Assembly: GCA_035653595.1 (NCBI GenBank)
Contig: DASRBO010000144.1
Coordinates: forward strand, 1 to 23,585
Source of the DNA: DASRBO01 sp035653595
Lineage (GTDB): Bacteria; Actinomycetota; Acidimicrobiia; Acidimicrobiales; JAJPHE01
DNA length: 23,585 nt
Direction of reading: 5' to 3'
Part shown: piece after piece, positions 7,248-13,798 of the stretch
Layout: every line of letters begins with the position of its first letter
Numbering within the stretch: position 1 is the stretch's first letter
Program-made: the position numbers and the translations under genes
Notes under the pieces: generated by a model
The model's database searches: none
What the model was told of the DNA's origin: nothing
What the model saw: the letters and a program-made list of their open reading frames with translations, nothing else

Positions 7248-8313
7248 CGGCGACCTCCTTGGCCAGCTCGCGATAGGCGATGGCCCCGCGAGACGTCGGA
7301 TCGAAAACCGTGATCGGCTGGCCGAACGACGGCGCCTCGGACAACCGCACGGTCCGGGGCACGATGTTACGGCAGACCTTGGCCCCGAAATGGGCCCTGA
7401 CCTCGTCGGCCACCTGCTCGGCCAGCTTGGTCCGGGCATCGAACATGGTCAGGATGATCGCTCCCAGCTCCAGACCGGGGTTGAGAGCCCCCTGCACAAG
7501 GTTGACGTTGCGCAGCAGTTGGCCCAGGCCCTCGAGGGCGTAGTACTCGCACTGGATGGGGACGACGACCTCGTTGGCGGCGGCCAGGCCGTTGACGGTG
7601 ATGAGACCGAGCGACGGCGGGCAGTCGATCAGGATGTAGTCGAAATCGTCCTTGACCCGGTCGAGAGCCTTGCGCAGCCGCAGCTCGCGGCTGAACACGG
7701 GTACCAGCTCGATCTCCGCCCCGGCCAGATCGATGGTGGCGGGACACACCAGCAGGTTGCGGACCCCGGTCGGTTCGATGCAGTCCTCGATGGGCACCTC
7801 TCGCATGAGGACGTCGTAAACCGAGCTCTCGAGGTTGCGGGCGTTGATGCCCAGCCCAGTGGTGGCGTTGCCCTGGGGATCGAGGTCGACCACCAGCACC
7901 CGGAAGCCCATTTCGGCCAGGGCGGCACCCAGGTTGACGGCGGTGGTGGTCTTACCGACGCCGCCCTTCTGGTTGGCGATGGCCAGGGTGCGGGGGAGGG
8001 GAGGCGGCCGCTCGTCCCCGGCGTCGGACGACCCGCCTGTCGCCGCCGGAGGGCCGCTGACCTGCACCTCTGGCTCGGGAGACGGTCTCCCGACCACCTG
8101 TTCCTCGCCCCAGGAAGGCACCGGCGGCGGGCCCTCCGTGCGGGGCGGGTCGGCCCGGCTCGTGAGGGGAGCGTCGGCTCCGCCGTCATCGGGACCCGGC
8201 CCCGGTTCGTCTGGCTGGGCATGGGCCTCAGGCTGATCGGGTGAATCTGGTGGAGCCCAGCCGGAACCCGGTTCGGGCGCCTCCGGATTGGAGTGCGCCT
8301 CCCACTCGGTCAC
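7222..8313 (-). CDS. parA: Chromosome-partitioning ATPase ParA (Soj family)
   Basis: ParA is the ATP-dependent, nucleoid-binding partner of ParB that moves newly copied origins apart. The GTG start at 8313 has AGGA 8 nt upstream. The ATPase domain starts near residue 107. It shows the deviant Walker A motif KGGVGKTT (116-123), VDLDPQGNATTGLG (switch I/A'), ILIDCPPSLG (Walker B) and the C-terminal VPRTVRLSEAPSFGQPI signature, which places it in the chromosomal Soj/ParA group rather than MinD. About 107 residues of Pro/Gly/Glu/Asp-rich, probably disordered sequence precede the domain; chromosomal ParAs usually have much shorter leaders. No inserted or missing catalytic residue is seen. Downstream parB overlaps its stop codon. 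Confidence 0.97.
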   Translation of the reverse strand: MTEWEAHSNPEAPEPGSGWAPPDSPDQPEAHAQPDEPGPGPDDGGADAPLTSRADPPRTEGPPPVPSWGEEQVVGRPSPEPEVQVSGPPAATGGSSDAGDERPPPLPRTLAIANQKGGVGKTTTAVNLGAALAEMGFRVLVVDLDPQGNATTGLGINARNLESSVYDVLMREVPIEDCIEPTGVRNLLVCPATIDLAGAEIELVPVFSRELRLRKALDRVKDDFDYILIDCPPSLGLITVNGLAAANEVVVPIQCEYYALEGLGQLLRNVNLVQGALNPGLELGAIILTMFDARTKLAEQVADEVRAHFGAKVCRNIVPRTVRLSEAPSFGQPITVFDPTSRGAIAYRELAKEVAGGASQRVG

Positions 8314-8369
8314 CCGGCCATCCTGTTCCGCGGGGACGGGCTAGTCAAGCATTCCGCCGATGGCGTCGA

Positions 8370-8385
8370 TGTTTCACGAGTTACG
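8370..8385 (+). promoter_or_regulatory. parS: parS-like site 1
   Basis: TGTTTCACGAGTTACG matches the first half of the bacterial parS consensus TGTTTCACGTGAAACA exactly and 4 of 8 bases of the second half. It lies in the rsmG-parA intergenic region, a usual parS position. It shares 17 of 18 bases with site 3. Confidence 0.6.
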
Positions 8386-8419
8386 TCCAATGACGGCGCC
8401 GCCGTGGCGGTGCGCCGAG

Positions 8420-8435
8420 TGTTTCACGATGTACC
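8420..8435 (+). promoter_or_regulatory. parS: parS-like site 2 (degenerate)
   Basis: TGTTTCACGATGTACC keeps the full left half-site TGTTTCAC but only 3 of 8 bases of the right half. It starts 50 bp after site 1, about five helical turns. Confidence 0.45.
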
Positions 8436-8516
8436 TCGTGCTTTTCACCTCGCACCGCCTGAGCTCGCACTCCCCCGTCGGTCCGCTCCCACTCTCGCCG
8501 ATGCGGTTGTCGGCAA

Positions 8517-8532
8517 TGTTTCACGAGTTACA
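8517..8532 (+). promoter_or_regulatory. parS: parS-like site 3
   Basis: TGTTTCACGAGTTACA is the best match, 13 of 16 bases to the parS consensus. It starts 97 bp after site 2 and lies 32 bp beyond the rsmG stop codon. Confidence 0.6.
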
Positions 8533-8563
8533 TTGCGGGATCGGCATCAGAGCGGGACCGGGA

Positions 8564-9175
8564 TCAGAACAGTGGACGCTTGCTGGGAATGCCCACTCGG
8601 CGGGGGTAGCGATCCGAGCACGGCTCCAGCGCCTGAACCGCCACCAGCGCCGGCGGGCCGTCGATTTGACGGACCGATCCCAGGCCCAGCTCGGACAGGG
8701 CTGTACCGGGCCAGCGCTCCCGCCCAACAGGGCCGGCGGCGCCGGCGGGCGGCTCGGAGACCAACAGCCACCCGCCCACCCGCAGGAGGGGGGCCCCGCA
8801 CTCGGACACCACCGCCGGCCGGGCGAAGGAGCGGGCGGTTACCAGGTCGAAGCTGGCCCGCAGATCGGGTCGCCGGGCGATGACCTCGGCCCGTTCCTCA
8901 AGGACCTCGGCCCGGGCCAGCCCCAAACTCTCGACTGCCGCTCGAAGGAACTGGGCCCGCCGGGCCTTGGCCTCGACGAGGAAGGCCACCGACTCCGGCC
9001 AGGCGCAGGCCAGCACCAGACCGGGGACTCCTCCGCCGGTCCCCAGGTCGGCGAAACGCCCAGGGGTCGTCCCGAGGCGCTCAAGGGCGGCGGAGGCGAA
9101 GGCCCGGGCATGTCGCAGATGGTCGAGGGCCGGGCCCGGGCCCAGGAACCCGAGTCGGCGGGCCTCCTCCAGCAC
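8564..9175 (-). CDS. rsmG: 16S rRNA (guanine527-N7)-methyltransferase RsmG (GidB)
   Basis: RsmG uses S-adenosylmethionine to methylate G527 in the 530 loop of 16S rRNA; loss gives low-level streptomycin resistance in several bacteria. The 203-residue product shows the SAM-binding motif FADLGTGGGVPG (41-52), an acidic post-motif segment (FLVEAKARRAQFL), VEEL-type EVLEERAEVIA, and the family signature VTARSFARPAV followed by LRVGGWLLVSEPP. It lies directly after jag, the conserved order in actinobacteria. The start is uncertain: GTG at 9175 is the first obvious codon but has no close ribosome site, and the same frame is open further back to the end of jag. Slightly shorter than E. coli RsmG at the N-terminus, as in many actinobacteria. 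Confidence 0.93.
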   Translation of the reverse strand: MLEEARRLGFLGPGPALDHLRHARAFASAALERLGTTPGRFADLGTGGGVPGLVLACAWPESVAFLVEAKARRAQFLRAAVESLGLARAEVLEERAEVIARRPDLRASFDLVTARSFARPAVVSECGAPLLRVGGWLLVSEPPAGAAGPVGRERWPGTALSELGLGSVRQIDGPPALVAVQALEPCSDRYPRRVGIPSKRPLF

Positions 9176-9231
9176 GGCGAGCGGGCGGGCGTCCCCCTCC
9201 TGCCCGGCCTGCCCGTCGACGCCCGGTCCGG

Positions 9232-10125
9232 TCAGGACTGGGGAAGGATGACCACCCGGCGGCGGGGCTCCTCGCCCTCCGAGGTGGTGGACACGCCGTC
9301 GATGCCGTTGGCCGTGTCGTGCACGATCTTGCGGTCGGCCGGCGACATGGGCTCGAGCACCCGTCGCTCCCCGCTGGCCTTGACCTGGGCCGCCACCTCG
9401 GCGGTGAACCGCTCCAGGGCCGCCTTGCGCTTCTGGCGGTAGCCGGCCACATCGACCAGGATCCGACCGTGGCGGGCGCCGGTGTGGCGCTGGACCACGG
9501 TGCGGGTCAGCTCCTGCACCGCGGCCAGGGTGGTGCCTCGGGGACCGATCAGGAAGCCCAGGTCAGGGCCGTTGACCCGGATCTCGACGTTCTCCTCGTC
9601 GAGGATCTCGAAGTCCACCTGGGCCTCCAGCTGGAGTTGGTCGACCAGTCCCTTGACGAAGCCGCTCGCTTCGCTGGCCTGCTCCTCGAGGCTGACTTCC
9701 CGCTCCATCTCCATCCCTTTCGGCTCCTCTGCATCGTCATCGTCTTCGGCGTCTTCCACCACCAGGGCGGCCCGGGCGGCGGTGGCGGGTCGGGCGGAGC
9801 CGGCGTCGACCCGCCGGGGCCGCTCGGTCGGCTCGGGGGGCAGGCTCTCGTCGGGCTCGTCCTGGGGACGTCCCTCCGACGACCGGGCCGCGGTCTCGCC
9901 GGCGCGCTGGCGGCGGCGGCGGTCGCGGCGGTCCTCCTTGGGCCGGGGCTGGGTGGGCCGCACCCGGGCCCGGACCCTGGCCTCGCCCCTCACCCGTCCG
10001 AACAGGCCGGGCTTGGGCTCCTCCAGCACCTGGAACTCGGCGTCCTCGTCGGCCACGCCCAGCTGATCGAGGGCGGCCTCCTTCGCCTCGTCCACCGTTC
10101 GACCGGTGGTCTCAACCCACTCCAT
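9232..10125 (-). CDS. jag: Jag/KhpB family RNA-binding protein
   Basis: Jag (KhpB/EloR) binds RNA and is linked to cell elongation and division; it commonly follows yidC. The 297-residue product has all three parts. A Jag-N domain covers residues 2-57 (EWVETTGRTVDEAKEAAL ... PGLFGRV). A long, charged, low-complexity linker rich in Arg, Glu and Asp covers about 58-145. A KH domain follows with VNGPDLGFLIGPRG, whose GPRG loop fits GxxG. The C-terminal R3H domain contains ADRKIVHD with the Arg-x3-His signature. The ATG at 10125 lies 3 nt after the yidC stop. The linker is long but variable in the family; no defect is visible. Confidence 0.95.
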   Translation of the reverse strand: MEWVETTGRTVDEAKEAALDQLGVADEDAEFQVLEEPKPGLFGRVRGEARVRARVRPTQPRPKEDRRDRRRRQRAGETAARSSEGRPQDEPDESLPPEPTERPRRVDAGSARPATAARAALVVEDAEDDDDAEEPKGMEMEREVSLEEQASEASGFVKGLVDQLQLEAQVDFEILDEENVEIRVNGPDLGFLIGPRGTTLAAVQELTRTVVQRHTGARHGRILVDVAGYRQKRKAALERFTAEVAAQVKASGERRVLEPMSPADRKIVHDTANGIDGVSTTSEGEEPRRRVVILPQS

Positions 10126-10128
10126 CGA

Positions 10129-11166
10129 CTACCGGCCCCGACGGCTGCGCTTCGACTTCGACCGGTTGGACGGTCGCCGGTGGGGCCCTGTCCCGTTGAC
10201 CGGAGGAGTCCGGGCCGGCCGCCCGTTGCCGGACGCCGAGCCGTTGAGCGGACCGGCGGCCGGCGGGGGATTGGAGATCGCCCCCAACCAGCGGGCCAGG
10301 CCGCCCGGGCGGGATGACGGGGCCCCGGCATCCCTCGAGGGGACCTCGATGGTTGTCGGCAGCGGCGTGTGGGTCCGCAGCACCGGGTCATACCTCCACA
10401 TGAGCTCCTGCTGGGCGATCCGGAACAGGCCCGAAACCAGGAAGTAGATGTTGACCCCGGCCTGTATCGATATCGAGATGAACCCGAAGAAGACCGGCAT
10501 GATCCGCTGCATGGTCTTCGCCTGGGGGTTGGCGGCGGCGGCCGGGTTGCGCCCGTTGAGCTGCCTGGTCTGGACGTACTGGACCGCTACCACCAGCACC
10601 ACGAGGATCCAGTAGGCCACCGCCGAGGCCCCGTGGACGGTGTGTACCGATTTGGCCAGGTCGATACCGAAGGACTTCATCTGGCAGTTGGCGGCTGTCA
10701 GATGTTGGTAGATAAGGCTGTTCGAGGCCACGTGCTGGGGAATGCACTGGCCGATAGCGGTGGCCCGGTGGGCGACCACGTCGGCCTTGACCGCCTTGTG
10801 GGTCAGCTCCGATATGGTCCGGTACAGGACGAGGAACACCGGCATCTGCAAGAACATCGGCAGGCAGCCGCTGACCGGGTTGACCCCGTGCTCCTTGTAC
10901 AGAGCCATCATCTCCTCGTTGAGGCGCTGGCGGTCGTCCTTGTACTTGGCCTGCAGCTTCTTCATCTCCGGCTGGATGCGCTGCATGGCGAGCATGGAGC
11001 GGGTGCCCTTCACGGTGAGTGGTGACACGACCACCATGACCACCAGCGTCAGCAGGGCGATGGCGATGCCGTAGTTGGGCACCACCGAGTAGAAGAGAGC
11101 CAGCAGCCACGCCAGGGCGTGGTAGAGGGGATCGAATACGGAACCGGTGGCGATGAAGGTGGGCAT
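10129..11166 (-). CDS. yidC: Membrane protein insertase YidC/Oxa1
   Basis: YidC inserts proteins into the cytoplasmic membrane alone or with SecYEG. The 345-residue product starts at ATG 11166 after GAGGA. It shows the Oxa1 core: a first hydrophobic segment (about 11-30), TM2 (33-52), the cytoplasmic hairpin MQRIQPEMKKLQAKYKDDRQ (61-80), then GVNPVSGCLPMFLQMPVFLVLY (94-115), a loop of about 60 residues with three Cys, and two more helices (IMPVFFGFISISIQAGVNIYFLVSG). The basic C-tail (ends KRSRRGR) may contact ribosomes. One oddity: the groove Arg of TM2, five residues before the conserved Pro in other YidC proteins, is Met44 here. The gene sits between yidD and jag in the usual cluster. Confidence 0.96.
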   Translation of the reverse strand: MPTFIATGSVFDPLYHALAWLLALFYSVVPNYGIAIALLTLVVMVVVSPLTVKGTRSMLAMQRIQPEMKKLQAKYKDDRQRLNEEMMALYKEHGVNPVSGCLPMFLQMPVFLVLYRTISELTHKAVKADVVAHRATAIGQCIPQHVASNSLIYQHLTAANCQMKSFGIDLAKSVHTVHGASAVAYWILVVLVVAVQYVQTRQLNGRNPAAAANPQAKTMQRIMPVFFGFISISIQAGVNIYFLVSGLFRIAQQELMWRYDPVLRTHTPLPTTIEVPSRDAGAPSSRPGGLARWLGAISNPPPAAGPLNGSASGNGRPARTPPVNGTGPHRRPSNRSKSKRSRRGR

Positions 11167-11175
11167 GGGCGGTCC

Positions 11176-11385
11176 TCAGTCAGGGACGGGGTCGTAGCCG
11201 CGCCCGCCCCAGGGACGGCAGCGGCCCAGGCGGCGGGCCGTCAGCCACGCCCCCCGGGCGGCGCCGTGGCGCTCGAGGGCCTCGAGGGCGTAGGCGGAGC
11301 AGGTCGGCTGGAAGCGGCAGGGAGAGGGGCGGGCCGAGCCGAGGAGGCGGTAGAGGCGGACCGCGCCGATGAGGGCCCTGGTCAC
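11176..11385 (-). CDS. yidD: Membrane protein insertion efficiency factor YidD
   Basis: YidD is a small membrane-associated protein that improves YidC-dependent insertion. This 69-residue product starts at GTG 11385, with GGGAG 6 nt before it, and its GTGA overlaps the rnpA stop by 4 nt. The hallmark CRFQPTCSAYALEALERHG (about 23-41) and the later RRLGRCRPWGGRGYDPVP are intact, including the paired Cys of the family. Nine nt separate it from yidC, so the two are probably co-translated. Confidence 0.95.
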   Translation of the reverse strand: MTRALIGAVRLYRLLGSARPSPCRFQPTCSAYALEALERHGAARGAWLTARRLGRCRPWGGRGYDPVPD

Positions 11386-11708
11386 TTCTCTCCCACCGCT
11401 CTAACGGCTTCGGCCACAGCCGCCCTCAACTCTCGGAACGGGACTTCGGCCGCCTCGGGGGCGGCGCTCAGCAGATAGGCCCCCGGGCGCATCTCGGGCG
11501 CCAGGTCGGCGACAACGGCACGCAGTCGGCGCCGCAGCCGGTTCCGCCGGACGGCGGTCCCGACCTTGCGCCCGACGGCGTAGGCAACCTTGGGCGGCTC
11601 GGACTGGCCGCTGCTCACAAAGGTTACCGTCACCGGGCCGCGCCGCACTCTCGCCCCGGCGCGCCGAAGGGCGGAGAAGGTGGTCCGATCGCGGACCCGC
11701 CACACCAT
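11382..11708 (-). CDS. rnpA: Ribonuclease P protein component
   Basis: RnpA is the basic protein subunit of RNase P that helps the RNA subunit bind and cut pre-tRNA 5' leaders. The 108-residue product starts at ATG 11708 and contains the family RNR box in VGRKVGTAVRRNRLRRRLR (about 45-63), preceded by the VTVTFV strand and followed by GAYLLSAAPEA. The ribosome site is poor (AAGG, about 6 nt away), suggesting coupling to rpmH, whose conserved part ends about 10 nt upstream. The rpmH frame does not stop there and runs through this gene in another frame. The 3' end overlaps the yidD start by 4 nt. Confidence 0.95.
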   Translation of the reverse strand: MVWRVRDRTTFSALRRAGARVRRGPVTVTFVSSGQSEPPKVAYAVGRKVGTAVRRNRLRRRLRAVVADLAPEMRPGAYLLSAAPEAAEVPFRELRAAVAEAVRAVGEK

Positions 11709-11850
11709 GGGGGGCCTTGGCGGAGAGGCGGTGGCGGCCCTTGAGCCGGCGAGCCTTGAGGATGGCCCGCCCGGCGCGGGTCGACATGCGGTGGCGGAAG
11801 CCGTGGTTCTTGGCCCGCTTGCGGTTGTTGGGCTGGAAGGTGCGCTTCAA
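11401..11850 (-). CDS. rpmH: 50S ribosomal protein bL34 (conserved part 11719-11850, no stop codon at usual end)
   Basis: bL34 is a small basic large-subunit protein. A TTG start at 11850, with GAGGAG 12 nt upstream, opens a frame matching the whole of bL34: KRTFQPNNRKRAKNHGF, then HRMSTRAGRAILKARR and KGRHRLSA (residues 1-44). bL34 normally ends at or near RLSA. Here the frame continues for 105 more residues, through all of rnpA in a different frame, and stops at 11401. The added sequence is Arg/Pro/Gly-rich and looks like an out-of-frame shadow. A run of six C (11714-11709 on this strand) sits just before the rnpA ATG; losing one C would fuse bL34 in frame to RnpA. Either the stop was truly lost, or a base is missing in this sequence. 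The conserved part is certain; the extension is doubtful. Confidence 0.8.
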   Translation of the reverse strand: MKRTFQPNNRKRAKNHGFRHRMSTRAGRAILKARRLKGRHRLSAKAPHGVAGPRSDHLLRPSARRGESAARPGDGNLCEQRPVRAAQGCLRRRAQGRDRRPAEPAAAPTACRCRRPGARDAPGGLSAERRPRGGRSPVPRVEGGCGRSR

Positions 11851-11949
11851 GGTCTGGGACGTCTCCTCGGCCGGAGAGGAAAGGCTAGATGGAGGGGGGC
11901 GGGACGGCCAAATGACCGGCCCAAATCCACCCTTTGCCCAGGCGCCGTC

Positions 11950-12179
11950 TGTGGATCACCGGTGGTACGGTGCCTCCACGACCCGTTGGGGTCTGGCGAC
12001 CGGAGGGCCCCCCACTTCCCCGGGGTTCTTGAGGCGCCCCAGGGAGCTCAGAGGGTTGGTGCGTCGGTGGGGCAATTGCCTGGTGCGATCGTTGTCCACA
12101 GTGTGTGGACCGGCCTGTGGATGCAGCGCGGGTGGCGCGGCGGAGATGCTGGTGAGTGACGCTGAGTCGCTGTGGACAG
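11950..12179. promoter_or_regulatory. DnaA-box cluster at the dnaA start (oriC, left part)
   Basis: The rpmH-dnaA intergenic region (11851-12151) holds no gene but several DnaA-box matches. They are TGTGGATCA (11950-11958, 8 of 9 as TGATCCACA), TTGTCCACA (12092-12100, exact to the high-GC actinobacterial form), an inverted TGTGGACCG (12104-12112), TGTGGATGC (12116-12124), and TGTGGACAG (12171-12179, just inside dnaA). The facing pair at 12092-12112 is separated by 3 bp. The cluster could serve origin function, dnaA autoregulation, or both. The divergent promoters for rpmH and dnaA must lie here but I see no clear boxes. Confidence 0.7.
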
Positions 12180-13540
12180 AGTGCTCGGAGCTGCTCCGCA
12201 GGCAGGTCTCCGACGGCGTGTGGAGGACCTGCTTCGACGGCATCCGCCCGGTGTCGAGCGACGGCGACAGCCTGGTGCTGGCCGTTCCCAACTCCCTCGC
12301 CAAGGAGCGGATAGAGGGACGGTTCCTCGAGCTGGTCCGCAACGCCATGGTGGACACCGCCGGGCGCGATGTCCCCATTCGCCTGGAAGTGCGGACCTCG
12401 GCGGCCGTGCTGGACGACCCCGCCGCCGGCACCACCCTGCTGTCGGGGGCGGACTGGAGCCACCCCCTCGACCCAACCCCACCACCGCCGCCGGCGGCCC
12501 TGCACCCCGACGACGCTCCCATAAATCCCCAGTACACCTTCGACCGCTTCGTCATCGGGGCGTCCAACCGCTTCGCCCACGCCGCCGCTCTGTCGGTGGC
12601 CGAAACCCCGGCCAAGTCCTACAACCCCCTCTTCATCCACGGCAGCGCCGGGCTGGGCAAGACCCACCTGCTGCACGCCATCGGCAACTACGTGCGGGAG
12701 AACTTCCCCGCCCGCCACGTGCGCTACGTCTCCACCGAGACGTTCATGAACGAGTTCGTCGACGCCATCCGGACCAACACCGGAACCGCCTTCAAGCGCC
12801 GGTACCGGCAGTGCGACGTGCTGCTGGTCGACGACATCCAGTTCATGGAGAACAAGGAGAGCCTCCAGGAGGAGTTCTTCCATACCTTCAACTCCCTGCA
12901 CGAGGCGTCCAAGCAGATCGTCATCACCTCCGATCGGCCCCCCAAGTCCCTGGCCACCCTGGAGGACCGCCTCCGCAGCCGGTTCCTCATGGGACTCATC
13001 ACCGACGTCCAGCCCCCCGAGCTGGAGACCCGCCTGGCCATCCTGCGCAAGAAGGCCGGAACCGAGCGCACCGAGGTCCCCGACGAGGTGCTGGAGTTCA
13101 TCGCCACCCACGTCAAGGACAACATCCGCGAGCTGGAAGGCGCTCTGATCCGGGTGTCGGCCTTCGCCAGCCTCAACCGCGAGCCCCTTACCCGCAGCCT
13201 GGCGGAGAAGGTCCTGTCCGACATCGTGTCGGCCAGCCAGCCCCGCCAGATCACCCCCCAGCTGATCCTCGAGGCCACCGCCTCCGCCTTCAGCTTCTCG
13301 GTGGAGGAGCTCTGCGGGACCAGCCGCCGCCGCCCCCTGGTGACGGCCCGTCAGGTGGGCATGTACGTCTTTCGGGAGCTGACCGACTTCAGCTACCCGG
13401 CCATCGCCCGCGAGTTCGGCGGACGGGACCACACCACGGTCATCCACGCCGTGGAGAAGATCGCCGCCCTCATGAAGGAGAGGCGCCAGATCTACAACCA
13501 GGTCACCGAGCTCATCCACCAGATCCGCGGCGGAGGGTGA
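12152..13540 (+). CDS. dnaA: Chromosomal replication initiator DnaA
   Basis: DnaA binds DnaA boxes at oriC, melts the origin with ATP bound and recruits the helicase. From GTG 12152 the product has 462 residues. GTG is preferred because GGAG lies 6 nt before it; the nearby ATG at 12146 directly abuts that GGAG. Longer extensions cross the DnaA-box region and rpmH and are rejected. Domain I (SLWTECSELLRRQVSDGVW) is followed by a short Pro-rich domain II (PTPPPPPAALHP). The AAA+ domain has Walker A GSAGLGKTH (about 164-172), Walker B LLVDDIQF (about 224-231) and RLRSRF as sensor/arginine-finger region. Domain IV carries the DnaA signature, with ARQVGMYVFREL and FGGRDHTTVIHA (about 395-432). dnaN follows after a 258-bp origin region. 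Confidence 0.97.
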   Translation: MSDAESLWTECSELLRRQVSDGVWRTCFDGIRPVSSDGDSLVLAVPNSLAKERIEGRFLELVRNAMVDTAGRDVPIRLEVRTSAAVLDDPAAGTTLLSGADWSHPLDPTPPPPPAALHPDDAPINPQYTFDRFVIGASNRFAHAAALSVAETPAKSYNPLFIHGSAGLGKTHLLHAIGNYVRENFPARHVRYVSTETFMNEFVDAIRTNTGTAFKRRYRQCDVLLVDDIQFMENKESLQEEFFHTFNSLHEASKQIVITSDRPPKSLATLEDRLRSRFLMGLITDVQPPELETRLAILRKKAGTERTEVPDEVLEFIATHVKDNIRELEGALIRVSAFASLNREPLTRSLAEKVLSDIVSASQPRQITPQLILEATASAFSFSVEELCGTSRRRPLVTARQVGMYVFRELTDFSYPAIAREFGGRDHTTVIHAVEKIAALMKERRQIYNQVTELIHQIRGGG

Positions 13541-13722
13541 GGGGCCTGGGCCTGTGGAGTGACCTGGTCAGGGCTGTGGCCGCCGCTGTGGGCGGAGGGG
13601 GTCCGGCCTGTGGGCGGGCACGCCTTCATGCACCGGCCGGTCGCCGCCACTGTCAGGGGCCTGTGGGATCCTGAGGGGGCATGGGGACATCGCCAACCGT
13701 GCTGACCTGCGGTTTCGGCCGG

Positions 13723-13798
13723 TCCTCCACAATCCACAGCCCCTACTACTACTGCTGCCAAGATCTCTATCTATTACAAAGACAATGAGAGGCACACC
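13723..13798 (+). other. oriC: oriC unwinding region: DnaA boxes, GC cluster, DnaA-trios, AT-rich tract
   Basis: Between dnaA and dnaN the sequence reads, in order, two overlapping DnaA-box-like 9-mers (TCCTCCACA 13723-13731 and CAATCCACA 13730-13738, each 7 of 9), a short GC step (13739-13743), then TAC-TAC-TAC-TGC-TGC (13744-13758), then an AT-rich stretch (13759-13790) that is exceptional in this window. On the opposite strand the triplets read 3'-GAT-GAT-GAT, the DnaA-trio motif of the bacterial basal unwinding system. Upstream (13541-13722) several TGTGG-containing weak boxes occur, all in one orientation, and no gene. This is probably where the origin opens. Confidence 0.75.

Noticed and set aside
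7248..7439. N-terminal extension of ParB
   Set aside because: It lies within parA and is Arg/Ser/Pro-rich without homology. AAGGAGG before GTG 7247 fixes the start.
11717..12151. N-terminal extension of DnaA by about 145 residues
   Set aside because: It runs through rpmH and the DnaA-box region. Known DnaA proteins begin at the domain I helix, and GTG 12152 has a good ribosome site.
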